From an uncultured Oscillospiraceae bacterium (GTDB taxonomy: Bacteria > Bacillota > Clostridia > Oscillospirales > Oscillospiraceae), in contig CAKTHQ010000012.1 of assembly GCA_934565415.1 (NCBI GenBank), positions 1 to 62,125 of the forward strand: 62,125 bases of DNA, written 5' to 3'. Made by a program: the position numbers and the translations under genes. Positions 34,254-42,594 of this stretch are shown one piece after another; position 1 is the stretch's first letter; every line of letters starts with the position of its first letter. The notes below the pieces were generated by a model. It was not told where the DNA came from. It saw only the letters and a list, made by a program, of their open reading frames with translations, and searched no databases.

Positions 34254-36698
34254 TCACAGCACCAATGTATGCCGAGCCTGCAGGCCAGGAGATGTATTCG
34301 TTTTATCCCATTCGTGGATCCGGTTCAGGAACTGCTCCTTCGGCAAAGGTTTGGAGAAGTAATACCCCTGGATCAGGTCGCAGCCTACCTCCCGAAGAAA
34401 GCAAAGCTGCTCACCGGTTTCCACGCCCTCCGCCAAAACCTCCATGCCCAGGCCATGGGCCAGGGCGATGATGTGCCACAGCACCTGGTCCCCCCGGGGG
34501 TCGCCGATATAATCAATCAGGCTCTTATCCAGCTTCAGCATATGAAAAGGCAAAGCGTTCAGATTCCCCAGAGAGGAATAGCCCGCACCAAAATCGTCCA
34601 TATGCAGCGGGAAGCCCAGCTCTACCATTTTCTCGGCAAGCGCCTTGATCTGATTCATATTTGTTCCGGAGGACTCTGTCAGCTCGATGGGAACCATTTG
34701 CGCGTCCAGCCGGTATTCCTTCACAATCCTGGCATAGCGCTCAATCATGCCCGGATAATGGAGGCTGCTGCGGGAAAGATTGACGGAAATCGGCAGCACC
34801 CGACCATTGGAATCCAGCAAAAACCGCTGCATCTGGCAAACCTTCCGGAACACATATTCATCCAGCCGAACAATCAGCCCGTCCCATTCGAACAAAGGAA
34901 TAAACTCACCGGGAGAAACCACGCTCCCGTCCTTCTTTCTCCACCGGACCAAGGCTTCCGCACCCACAAGCTGCTCGGAATGGGCATCGAATTTTGGCTG
35001 ATACCAAACCACAAACTCCTCGTTCTGGATGGCATCCTCAAAACCGCCCTCCATATCCCGTTCCCGGCACAGCCTCTGGTTGATGGGGTCATCAAAACTG
35101 GCTGCCAGCTTATTGGCATCCTGCTTTATGCTGTTCAGCGCCAGGAAGGCCCGGTTGCAGATCACGGATACAGGCAAGGCCCTGTCATCGCACAGGCATA
35201 CGCCGCACTTAAACCGGATACGCCGCACAGGCGACCGTTTGGAAATATCGTGCATCAGCTTGGACAGCTCCTCCAGGGAGCGGCCCACCGGCTCCATGAA
35301 TACAAAATTATCCCCTTCGTAATGGGCAACCAAGCCGGTAGGAACCTGCTTTTTTAGCTCCTCCGCCAGAAAGCGAATCACATCATCGCCTACGTTCTCG
35401 CCGTAGATGCTGTTGACCTGCCTAAAATTATCAATGTCCACCAAAACGATCTGATACGTTCCCGGCGGATCGGTGTTTAGCAAAAGGCTTGCATGATGGG
35501 AAAAGGCCTGACGTGTATACAGCCCCGTCTGGCTGTCAAACTCAATCTCCGTCAGCATTGCCGTGGATTCCCGCATTTTAATCAGGTTCCGGATCCGCCC
35601 CTGAACGCCCCGAAGGCTATAAGGCTTGGTGATAAAGTCCATGGCGCCCAGCTCCAGGCACCGAGCCTCGTCCTCCGGCCGGTTGCTGCCGGTAGCGACA
35701 ATCACCGGAACAGCTGCAAGCAGCGGATCGGACCGGGTTCTGGTTAAGAACTGGAAGCCGTCGCACTTTGGCATATACACATCCAGAATCACCAGGGACA
35801 GCTGGCGGTAGTTCTTCGACAGCAGCCGGATTCCTTCCTCCCCATCTTCCGCGCAAAGCAGATCATAATCCGGGGACAGCATCTGGCGCAGCATTTCCCG
35901 ATTGAGAAAATCATCCTCCACCACCAGAATTTTTCGGCGCAGAGAGGGTGCCTCCGTAGAAAGCGCCAGTGCCGGCGATGCCTTCCGCTCGTCGTCCTCA
36001 CAGGATACGGCAATCAACACATCCCGGAAGTTCTCCGCGTTCCCAACCCGGGCAAACCGGATCGCATAAAAATGGACATATTTTTCCCCCATCACCCGGC
36101 AATGGACCGTAAATCCAGGACGGGTTTTCAGGTCCTCTTTCACCGCCTCCGGTTCTGCAAACAATGTCAGCTTGCACCGGTCCTCCGGCAGAATCAACCG
36201 ATCCAGCAGCAGATTCAGCACCTCCCGGTAGCCAAATTCCCCCTGAATCCGGGCCATAATGTCCTCCGGAAGGTTCCCCTTTATCCGGTAGGGCCGACAC
36301 ACTCCGGTAACACAGTCCAAATTAAAGATCAGTGTATACCGGTCTCCCAGCGTCTGAATCACATTCATAAGCCGCAGCTCGTTTCCCGTAGCGGAGGACG
36401 GCAGCGCCATTCCATCTTCCGGAAATCGGATCACCATGCAGTGTCCCATCGTCCCGTCCGGCAGGGGCATATCCAGTGCCTCTACCGTTTCCAGATAGCG
36501 GTGAACGGGATCCACATAGCTTCTGGGTTCCCGGATATTATTTTTTACCGGGCAAACGGAGCAGGGAGCCTCCTTGTTTTGCAAACAGCGGTAGCAATAC
36601 TCCCCTGCCTTCAGCTGCGGGAATCGCCTCCCACAAACATCGTTAAAACCCAGAACCCTGTATTCCGCGTCAATAAAATATGCCGCTGATGAATCCAT
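34254..36698 (-). CDS. Response-regulator-type cyclic-di-GMP phosphodiesterase (PAS-REC-degenerate GGDEF-EAL)
   Basis: 814 residues. The N-terminal sensory region contains a Cys-rich PAS-like segment (CYRCLQ..CSVCP, about 35-50). A receiver domain follows at about 255-375, with phosphoacceptor Asp306 (LVILDVYMP) and Lys in ITKPY. A GGDEF domain covers about 385-530; its catalytic motif is replaced by EGDN (461-464), so it probably makes no c-di-GMP. The EAL domain covers about 555-800, with EAL (581-583), NLSRSSL, ELTES, DDFGAGYSS, KLDKSLI and LAEGVET intact, so it should hydrolyse c-di-GMP. No membrane segments are visible. It converges on a decayed sensor that may once have been its partner. 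Confidence 0.9.
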   Translation of the reverse strand: MDSSAAYFIDAEYRVLGFNDVCGRRFPQLKAGEYCYRCLQNKEAPCSVCPVKNNIREPRSYVDPVHRYLETVEALDMPLPDGTMGHCMVIRFPEDGMALPSSATGNELRLMNVIQTLGDRYTLIFNLDCVTGVCRPYRIKGNLPEDIMARIQGEFGYREVLNLLLDRLILPEDRCKLTLFAEPEAVKEDLKTRPGFTVHCRVMGEKYVHFYAIRFARVGNAENFRDVLIAVSCEDDERKASPALALSTEAPSLRRKILVVEDDFLNREMLRQMLSPDYDLLCAEDGEEGIRLLSKNYRQLSLVILDVYMPKCDGFQFLTRTRSDPLLAAVPVIVATGSNRPEDEARCLELGAMDFITKPYSLRGVQGRIRNLIKMRESTAMLTEIEFDSQTGLYTRQAFSHHASLLLNTDPPGTYQIVLVDIDNFRQVNSIYGENVGDDVIRFLAEELKKQVPTGLVAHYEGDNFVFMEPVGRSLEELSKLMHDISKRSPVRRIRFKCGVCLCDDRALPVSVICNRAFLALNSIKQDANKLAASFDDPINQRLCRERDMEGGFEDAIQNEEFVVWYQPKFDAHSEQLVGAEALVRWRKKDGSVVSPGEFIPLFEWDGLIVRLDEYVFRKVCQMQRFLLDSNGRVLPISVNLSRSSLHYPGMIERYARIVKEYRLDAQMVPIELTESSGTNMNQIKALAEKMVELGFPLHMDDFGAGYSSLGNLNALPFHMLKLDKSLIDYIGDPRGDQVLWHIIALAHGLGMEVLAEGVETGEQLCFLREVGCDLIQGYYFSKPLPKEQFLNRIHEWDKTNTSPGLQARHTLVL

Positions 36699-36832
36699 TC
36701 CGTACCATCTGCTCCTTCCAAGGCCCCCGGCTCCTGCCGGGGCTCTGCCGCCTTATGCAAGTTTTATCCATAAATTGCGGAAAAGTCCGTTTTTTGCGAA
36801 ATTCAAACGTTTTTGTCCCTGATTTCTTTGAC

Positions 36833-36861
36833 ATTATAGCATATATACACAAAAAGTGCAA
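36833..36861 (-). promoter_or_regulatory. Promoter of the EAL protein gene
   Basis: On the minus strand, TTGCAC (36861-36856), a 17-nt spacer and TATAAT (36838-36833). The leader is about 130 nt. Confidence 0.7.
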
Positions 36862-36918
36862 TAGCATTCCCATCTGTTTTGTAAATTATTTTGATTTGTA
36901 CACATTTCTATTCCGGGA

Positions 36919-36946
36919 TTGCCAAAAGCTCAGAATGTGGTATACT
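36919..36946 (+). promoter_or_regulatory. Promoter of the winged-helix regulator gene
   Basis: TTGCCA (36919-36924), a 16-nt spacer and TATACT (36941-36946), 34 nt before the start codon. It is divergent from the EAL gene promoter. Confidence 0.65.
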
Positions 36947-36979
36947 GATAAGAAAACAATCCACTGTGGAGGCATCGAT

Positions 36980-38299
36980 ATGATTACCGTCGCCATTGTC
37001 ACCCCCTTCCGTTTTCTGGAAACCATCAACAAGGTGATTACAGACCACGATTTTGACTGCTCCTTCCGCTCCTATACCTACGATAACCTGTCGGATATCG
37101 ACGATATCTACGCTGCCTGCCAGGAAGACTGCGACATTATCCTTTTCTCCGGCGAACTGGGCTACCACTATATGCACCGGCACTACCCGGACTGTCCCAT
37201 TCCCTGCGCCTTCACGGTTTATGGAACGGCAGATGTGCTGAGCATCCTGCTTACCTTTCACCTGCGGCACCCGGATATCCCCTTGAACCGGCTGTACCTG
37301 GACTTTGTCACGCCGCAGAACGGATATATGAACCTGCCGGAGTTTCTGCCGAAGGACCAGCTGCCCTATTTTTTTGAAGAAGAGGTATATGACTATGCCA
37401 ACATTACCCAACGGGGAAATGCCCTGTGGCAGGCCGGGGAAATTGACTATGTGCTGAGCCGGAGCATCAACAATCTGGCCCAATGGGACCGTCTGGGCAT
37501 TCCCTACGAGCCCATCAACCCCACGGAAAAAATGATTGTCGGCAGCATTGAAGAAGCCCTGAACCGGGAACGGCTTAAAAGCCTCCAGGACAGCAGCGTC
37601 ATAACCTTCATCATCCATCTTCCGGCCGGCAGCGGCGTTTCCGGAGAAGAACGGGAATATCGAACCGCCACCCTGTATAAGCTGCTGGTGGACTTCCGGA
37701 AAGAGCATAGCCTGTCCTTCAGCATCGACCACAGCTTCGACCGGTTTGTGGCCCGGGCCACGGTATCAAACGATGCCTACAAGCAAATCAACTTCCAAAA
37801 GCTCCTGGGGCTTCTGCGGAAGAGCCTTGCCTTCCCCTTTGACCTTGGCATCGGCGTTCATCCCAGTGAGCAAACCAGCCAGTACCACGCAGAACGGGCT
37901 CTGCTGGAAAGCACCCGCTACGGAGAAAACGAGGGCTTTCTTGTCAGCGGAGAGCCGGAGGTCCTGACAGGCCCTCTAAGCCGCAGCCTTTCCCTGCGCT
38001 ACAGCTATCAGGACACCTCCTCCGCTCAATTTGCTAGACGGCTGGGGATTGACAATACCAACCTTCTGCGTTTGGTTGCCCTGTACCGGAACAATCCGGA
38101 TACCGTCCTTACCGCCGCGGAGCTGGGCCCCATTCTGGGCATCACCCAGCGGAGCACCCGACGGATTTTGCAGCATCTGTACGAGCTTGGCCTTATTCGC
38201 CCCGTTGTCGGCTCCGCCAATCCCGGCAGGGGGCGGCCGGTGAATAAGTATGTTTTTGTAAAAGATGCCATGGACCACAGCCTGGCAGGACGCGTATAA
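36980..38299 (+). CDS. Multidomain transcriptional regulator with C-terminal winged helix
   Basis: 439 residues, starting at the ATG at 36980 behind TGTGGAGGCATCGAT. The N-terminal third (MITVAIVTPFRFLETINKV, YAACQEDCDIILFSGELGYH) resembles the PrpR-type periplasmic-binding-like sensory fold. The middle (about 215-330; TLYKLLVDFRKEHSLSFSI, FDLGIGVHPSEQTSQYHAERAL) resembles the GGDEF-like domain of CdaR regulators. The C-terminus (about 370-425; LTAAELGPILGITQRSTRRIL) is a helix-turn-helix with wing GRGRPVNKY. I do not know a characterised homologue. A role as a metabolite-sensing regulator is inferred. Confidence 0.72.
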   Translation: MITVAIVTPFRFLETINKVITDHDFDCSFRSYTYDNLSDIDDIYAACQEDCDIILFSGELGYHYMHRHYPDCPIPCAFTVYGTADVLSILLTFHLRHPDIPLNRLYLDFVTPQNGYMNLPEFLPKDQLPYFFEEEVYDYANITQRGNALWQAGEIDYVLSRSINNLAQWDRLGIPYEPINPTEKMIVGSIEEALNRERLKSLQDSSVITFIIHLPAGSGVSGEEREYRTATLYKLLVDFRKEHSLSFSIDHSFDRFVARATVSNDAYKQINFQKLLGLLRKSLAFPFDLGIGVHPSEQTSQYHAERALLESTRYGENEGFLVSGEPEVLTGPLSRSLSLRYSYQDTSSAQFARRLGIDNTNLLRLVALYRNNPDTVLTAAELGPILGITQRSTRRILQHLYELGLIRPVVGSANPGRGRPVNKYVFVKDAMDHSLAGRV

Positions 38300-38303
38300 A
38301 AAT

Positions 38304-38330
38304 GTGCGCTGCAAAAAGCTTGCAGCGCAC
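38304..38330. terminator. Bidirectional terminator
   Basis: GTGCGCTGCAA (38304-38314) pairs perfectly with TTGCAGCGCAC (38320-38330), between the convergent regulator and glycosyltransferase genes. AT-rich tails lie on both sides. Confidence 0.8.
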
Positions 38331-38353
38331 AAATTATTTTGGAGCTATTTCAA

Positions 38354-39547
38354 TCACAATCTGACCTGCACCATCTGGGTTACCTCCGACGCACGCTCTT
38401 CGATGGCACGCCGGTAGCAGGCCTCCACCCGCTCGGCAAATTGCTGGGTGCTGTAGGGCCGGGTGGCCGCTACGGCGTTTTTCCGAATCCGGCTCCCCAC
38501 GGCGCTGAAGGAAAGGGTCAGGCTGTCCAAAAGCGCCTCGTCGGAATCTCCGGAAAGCACCGCACTGACACCGTCCTGAAAAACGCCCAGAAGGCACGGG
38601 TCGTTTACCGCACAGACACACAGCCCGGAGGCCGCCGCCTCGATATAGGTCAGGCCCTGGGTCTCGGAATGGGAAGCGCTGACAAATACATCCCCGATGG
38701 CATAGTACTTATCAATCTCCTCCCAGGGCTTGGAGCCGACAACGGACACACAGTCCTCTACCCCCAGCTCCCGGACCTGCTCGCAGATAGCGCTTTTCAG
38801 CGGTCCCTCTCCAATGATCACCATATGCACATCCGGGCATCTTCTGTGGAGCTCCGGGAACACCCTTACAATCTGCTCCACATTCTTTTCCTTGGCAAGG
38901 CGGCCGATGTTCAAAAGCACCCGTTTCCCCTGAGGGACACCGCACTCCACCCTTGTCCGGGCAATCTCCTCCGGGCCATGATTTTCCGGATAAAACCGGC
39001 GCAGCTCCACACCACTGGGGATTACCTCAATCGGCGTCTCCACCCCGTACTGCCGCAATAGATTTTCCGTCTTTTCCGTAGGAGCAATCACCCGGTCGAA
39101 CCGCTCACACCACCATTCGGAGTACTTTCTGGCAATAGCCTGCGCGCCCTTATCCCCAATGCCGTGGGTGATATAGTAGGTATAGTCCTCCCAGGCCGTA
39201 TGGTAGGTATGCACCCGGGCACAGCCGGTATGCCTGGCAATGAATTTGCCCAAAATACCCATAACGAACTCGCTGTTGGTATGTACCACATCAAAATGCA
39301 TATCCAGGGCCTGGCGAACGGTTCCCACTCCCGGGAAGGCCACATTCCGGTCCTTCAAAAAAATGAACTGGGCAGATTCCAGATAATGGTAGTGCTCATT
39401 CTGGAAATTTTCCCACCCCTTGCACTTGGGGGCATACACATGAACCTCATGCCCGCGATGCTCCAGCTCCTTGGATAAATTCAGGCAGGATGTAGCCACA
39501 CCGTTGATTTCCGGATAAAAGGTATCTGAAAAGATGCCGATTTTCAT
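38354..39547 (-). CDS. GT4-family glycosyltransferase (glycolipid-synthase type)
   Basis: A 397-residue GT-B retaining glycosyltransferase. The N-terminal acceptor half opens MKIGIFSDTFYPEINGVATS, as in diacylglycerol glucosyltransferases and mannosyltransferases. The C-terminal nucleotide-sugar half shows LLNIGRLAKEKNVEQIVRVF and the ExxxxxxxE site in SHSETQGLTYIEAAASG. It most likely adds glucose to diacylglycerol at the inner membrane face. Substrate assignment is by overall similarity. It has its own promoter. Confidence 0.88.
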   Translation of the reverse strand: MKIGIFSDTFYPEINGVATSCLNLSKELEHRGHEVHVYAPKCKGWENFQNEHYHYLESAQFIFLKDRNVAFPGVGTVRQALDMHFDVVHTNSEFVMGILGKFIARHTGCARVHTYHTAWEDYTYYITHGIGDKGAQAIARKYSEWWCERFDRVIAPTEKTENLLRQYGVETPIEVIPSGVELRRFYPENHGPEEIARTRVECGVPQGKRVLLNIGRLAKEKNVEQIVRVFPELHRRCPDVHMVIIGEGPLKSAICEQVRELGVEDCVSVVGSKPWEEIDKYYAIGDVFVSASHSETQGLTYIEAAASGLCVCAVNDPCLLGVFQDGVSAVLSGDSDEALLDSLTLSFSAVGSRIRKNAVAATRPYSTQQFAERVEACYRRAIEERASEVTQMVQVRL

Positions 39548-39617
39548 TGCTTCTTCCTCTCCGATTGCGGCACTGGCGCCACATTCCGCTTATTATTTGC
39601 TTCTATTTTGCAGAAGG

Positions 39618-39646
39618 ATTATAGCATACCTTTTTCTTGATTTCAA
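39618..39646 (-). promoter_or_regulatory. Promoter of the GT4 gene
   Basis: On the minus strand, TTGAAA (39646-39641), a 17-nt spacer and TATAAT (39623-39618). Confidence 0.7.
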
Positions 39647-39719
39647 TTGACAATCTCAAAAATAAGAAATAACTAAGAATCGTCTTCCGGGAGCCGGCCA
39701 AAGCGGACAAATTTCCTTT

Positions 39720-39845
39720 TCAGGTTGCCTGTCCCTTCTGGGATACCTGATACGCTTCCCCCCAATTCCACATAGCATCCAGGATCGGCTTCAGACTGTA
39801 TCCCAGGTCCGTCAGCGTATATTCTACTGATGTAAACAGTCTCTG
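39720..39845 (-). pseudogene. HxlR-family regulator, C-terminal remnant
   Basis: Only about the last 40 codons of an HxlR-type winged-helix regulator remain: SVEYTLTDLGYSLKPILDAM followed by WNWGEAY, the family's final helix, then a natural TGA. Upstream (above about 39845) the frame continues into the reverse complement of the macrodomain gene, so the DNA-binding N-terminal half is missing. The break is exactly where the divergent macrodomain gene begins, also without its 5' end. Confidence 0.8.
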
Positions 39846-39846
39846 C

Positions 39847-40395
39847 CCCATCCAGCCCGGGCTGTACCTGTGGCAGGGAGACATCACCACCTTAAAGTGC
39901 GATGCCATCGTCAATGCCGCAAATTCCGGGCTGACCGGCTGCTATGTGCCCAACCACCGCTGCATTGATAATGCCATCCACACCTATGCCGGTGTAGAGC
40001 TGCGGCTGGCCTGCGAAGCAATTATGAAAAAACAGGGCCACCCGGAGCCTACCGGGCAGGCAAAAATCACCCCCGCCTATAATCTGCCCTGCAAATATGT
40101 ACTGCACACCGTTGGCCCCGTGATTACCGGCCAGGTAACCCGGGAAAAGCAAGCGCTCCTTGCCTCCTGCTACCGCTCCTGCCTGGAGCTGGCGGCGGCA
40201 TATCGGTTGGAAAGCCTGGCCTTCTGCTGCATTTCCACCGGGGAATCCCGTTTTCCCAACGAGCTTGCCGCAGAAATTGCGGTGGACACCGTAAAAGATT
40301 TTTTGATAAAGAATACCAGCGTTAAAAAGGTGATACTGAATGTTTTTAAGGACTATGACAAAGAAATCTACCTCCGACTTCTCCGGCAGCGTTGA
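39847..40395 (+). pseudogene. Zinc-dependent macrodomain protein (protein-ADP-ribose hydrolase), 5'-truncated
   Basis: Homology begins abruptly at about 39860 (GLYLWQGDITTLKCDAIVNA) and runs to the stop at 40395. The ADP-ribose loop (AIVNAANS), the zinc-macrodomain motif (GCYVPNHRCIDNAIH) and the phosphate loop (CISTGESRFPNELAA) are present. The roughly 80-90-residue N-terminal part of the family is gone. No ATG, GTG or TTG lies in frame before the GTG at 39946, which would omit the first ADP-ribose loop. In characterised operons this enzyme removes ADP-ribose added by the SirTM sirtuin encoded next. Either it is dead, or it is expressed as a short fragment. Confidence 0.82.
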
Positions 40396-41257
40396 TGCGC
40401 TGAAAAAGGTACTGCAGGACTGCGACGCCGTGGCCATCGGCGCCGGAGCAGGCCTGTCCACCTCCGCAGGCTTTTTGTATGACGGAGAGCGTTTTAGCCG
40501 ATATTTTTCGGATTTTTATAAAAAATACCGTTTTTCCCATATGTATTCCGGCGGCTTTTATCCCTACGGTACCCTGGAGGAATACTGGGGCTTCTGGAGC
40601 CGGGATATTTATATCAACCGGTATATGAACGCCCCAAAACCCGTTTACGATCAGCTTTATGCGCTTGTAAAGGATAAGGACTACTTTGTTTTGACCACCA
40701 ACGTGGACCACTGCTTCCAAAAAGCGGGCTTTGACAAGCAGCGCCTTTTCTATACCCAGGGAGATTACGGCCTTTTCCAGTGTCCCACCCCCTGCAGCCG
40801 GGAAACCTATGACAACGGGGACACCATCCGCAAAATGATACAGGCCCAGGGCTTTTCCATCGGCCCGGATGGCAGCCTGCTGCTTCCGGAAGGCGGCAGC
40901 TTGACAACCACCGTTCCCACAGAGCTGGTACCCCACTGCCCCCACTGCGGAAAACCCATGACCATGAATCTGCGCTGTGACGACAGCTTTGCAGAAGACG
41001 AAGGCTGGCACCGGGCCGCAGAGCGGTATGCGGAGTCCATCCGCCGCCACGAAGGAACGAAGGTCCTCTTTCTGGAATTGGGCGTGGGCTGCAACACCCC
41101 GGGCATCATCAAATACCCCTTTCTGCGCATGACCGCCAGAAATCCCAAGGCCGCCTATGCCTGTATCAACAAGGGGCAGGCCATTGCTGTAGAGGAAATT
41201 GCGGACCGGTCCATTTGCATCGATGGCGACATCGGTCGGGTGCTGCAAGAGCTTTGA
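40340..41257 (+). CDS. SirTM-type (macrodomain-linked) sirtuin, probable protein ADP-ribosyltransferase
   Basis: 305 residues of the class M sirtuins. NAD-binding GAGAGLSTSAGF is at about 33-44, and LTTNVDHCFQKAG at about 117-129. TQGDYGLFQC replaces the deacetylase histidine loop with the Gln typical of SirTM, and a zinc pair CPHCGK follows later. Class M sirtuins act with a macrodomain hydrolase in reversible ADP-ribosylation of a lipoylated GcvH-L protein. Here neither GcvH-L nor a lipoate ligase is nearby. The start at 40340 has AAGGTG 8 nt upstream; the ATG at 40355 is an alternative. It overlaps the macrodomain 3' end by 56 nt. The frame is intact. Confidence 0.88.
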   Translation: MFLRTMTKKSTSDFSGSVDALKKVLQDCDAVAIGAGAGLSTSAGFLYDGERFSRYFSDFYKKYRFSHMYSGGFYPYGTLEEYWGFWSRDIYINRYMNAPKPVYDQLYALVKDKDYFVLTTNVDHCFQKAGFDKQRLFYTQGDYGLFQCPTPCSRETYDNGDTIRKMIQAQGFSIGPDGSLLLPEGGSLTTTVPTELVPHCPHCGKPMTMNLRCDDSFAEDEGWHRAAERYAESIRRHEGTKVLFLELGVGCNTPGIIKYPFLRMTARNPKAAYACINKGQAIAVEEIADRSICIDGDIGRVLQEL

Positions 41258-41298
41258 TTGGAAACGGGCCCATGCCCTCACTTCCAAATGGCAATTAT

Positions 41299-41344
41299 AA
41301 AAAGCAGGTACGTTGCAGACAAAAACGCAGCGCACCTGCTTTTT
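41299..41344. terminator. Bidirectional terminator between the sirtuin and histidine kinase genes
   Basis: AAAAAGCAGGT (41299-41309) pairs with ACCTGCTTTTT (41334-41344), between convergent genes, with A and T runs on the outer sides. Confidence 0.85.
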
Positions 41345-42594
41345 TAGTCTTTCCCGTGGCCAAACGCTACCCGGAAAACGGTTCCACCTTGGGGGTTGCT
41401 TTCCGCTGTGATCCTGGCTCCCAGCTTCTCGGTCATTTCCCAGGTGATGGCAAGCCCCAGTCCAAAGCTGCCGGTCTCGTTTTGGCGGCTTTGGTCTCCC
41501 CGGTAAAACCGGTCAAATACATGGGGCAGGCTCTCTTCCGAGATGCAGCTTCCAAAATTCTGTACCTGCAATATCGCCTTCCGCTTTTCCTGCCTGAGCA
41601 TCAGCAGCACCCGGCCGCCGCTGGGCTCGTACTTCAGGGCATTTTCCAGAAGGCTGCTGACGATCCGCAGGAGATAATCTCCATTCCCGCGGACAAGGCA
41701 GCTGTCCGGCAAGGAAGTATCCAGCGTTACATTTTTTTCGTAAGCCAGCGACTCTATTTCCAGCGCAGCCTTCATAGCCAGATTGGCCAGGTCCACCGTC
41801 TCCATGGCCACTGCCGCATCCGGGCGCTCTACCTCCGCCAGCGTCAGCATCTGGCCGATAAGCTGCTGCATCCGCTTGGCCGCGGTCTGTGTGCTGTCCA
41901 ACCATCTCCCCAGGCTCCCCACCTTGGCCTCCGGATTTTCCCGTAAAATGGAGGTATTTGCCAGGATTACGGACAGCGGCGTTTTCAGGTCGTGGGAAGC
42001 ATCCGCCACAAACTGCTTTTCCCGCAGAATCGCCTCCTCCATCGGCCTTGCCGCAATGCCCGACAGCTTTACGCTGATGATAAAGAAAACAAACATGGCC
42101 CCTGCCCAGATTCCCAGCAGCACCAATGTCAGGCTCAAAACAGAATGGGTGATGTAATCCGTAGAAGCCACGGCAATTTTGCAGGGATTCGAGCCGCTGC
42201 GGTAGTAGATGGCGTGGAACTGGTACAGCGTTCCAAAATCCTGCTCCTGGCTGATAATCACCTGTGCCAGAGTAGGAATGTTTTCTTCCAAAAAGCTTTC
42301 GCTGGAAGAAAGCACCGAGAAGCTTCCATCCTCCGGGGAATAAAAAAGAGTTAGAATATCCTTCTCTGCCCCCGGATCCCGGCGCTCCGGTCTGCTTTGG
42401 TTGGGCCTTTGCTGCTTTCCGTCCGGCATCTGAGAAAAGGAACGCAGGGGGGCCAGTACCTGCTCCATGGTCACCCGCAGGCCGGTATAGTAATCCCGCA
42501 CCATATATCCTTCCACAATGCCCACCATCACCGTAAGCACAATACCGATGAGCAGCATATTAAACTGCACAAAACGCTTGCGGTACTGGCTCAT
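41344..42594 (-). CDS. Sensor histidine kinase
   Basis: 416 residues. Two membrane helices (about 12-30 and 154-178) enclose an extracytoplasmic sensor of about 120 residues with no recognised fold. A HisKA domain carries phosphoacceptor His201 in ASHDLKTPLS. The ATPase domain shows the N-box (LLENALKYEPSGG) and the G-box (GSFGLGLAITWEM). It overlaps the response regulator gene by 4 nt (ATGA) and is co-transcribed with it. The pair is divergent from the VTC/DUF4956 operon and very probably controls it. Confidence 0.94.
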   Translation of the reverse strand: MSQYRKRFVQFNMLLIGIVLTVMVGIVEGYMVRDYYTGLRVTMEQVLAPLRSFSQMPDGKQQRPNQSRPERRDPGAEKDILTLFYSPEDGSFSVLSSSESFLEENIPTLAQVIISQEQDFGTLYQFHAIYYRSGSNPCKIAVASTDYITHSVLSLTLVLLGIWAGAMFVFFIISVKLSGIAARPMEEAILREKQFVADASHDLKTPLSVILANTSILRENPEAKVGSLGRWLDSTQTAAKRMQQLIGQMLTLAEVERPDAAVAMETVDLANLAMKAALEIESLAYEKNVTLDTSLPDSCLVRGNGDYLLRIVSSLLENALKYEPSGGRVLLMLRQEKRKAILQVQNFGSCISEESLPHVFDRFYRGDQSRQNETGSFGLGLAITWEMTEKLGARITAESNPQGGTVFRVAFGHGKD

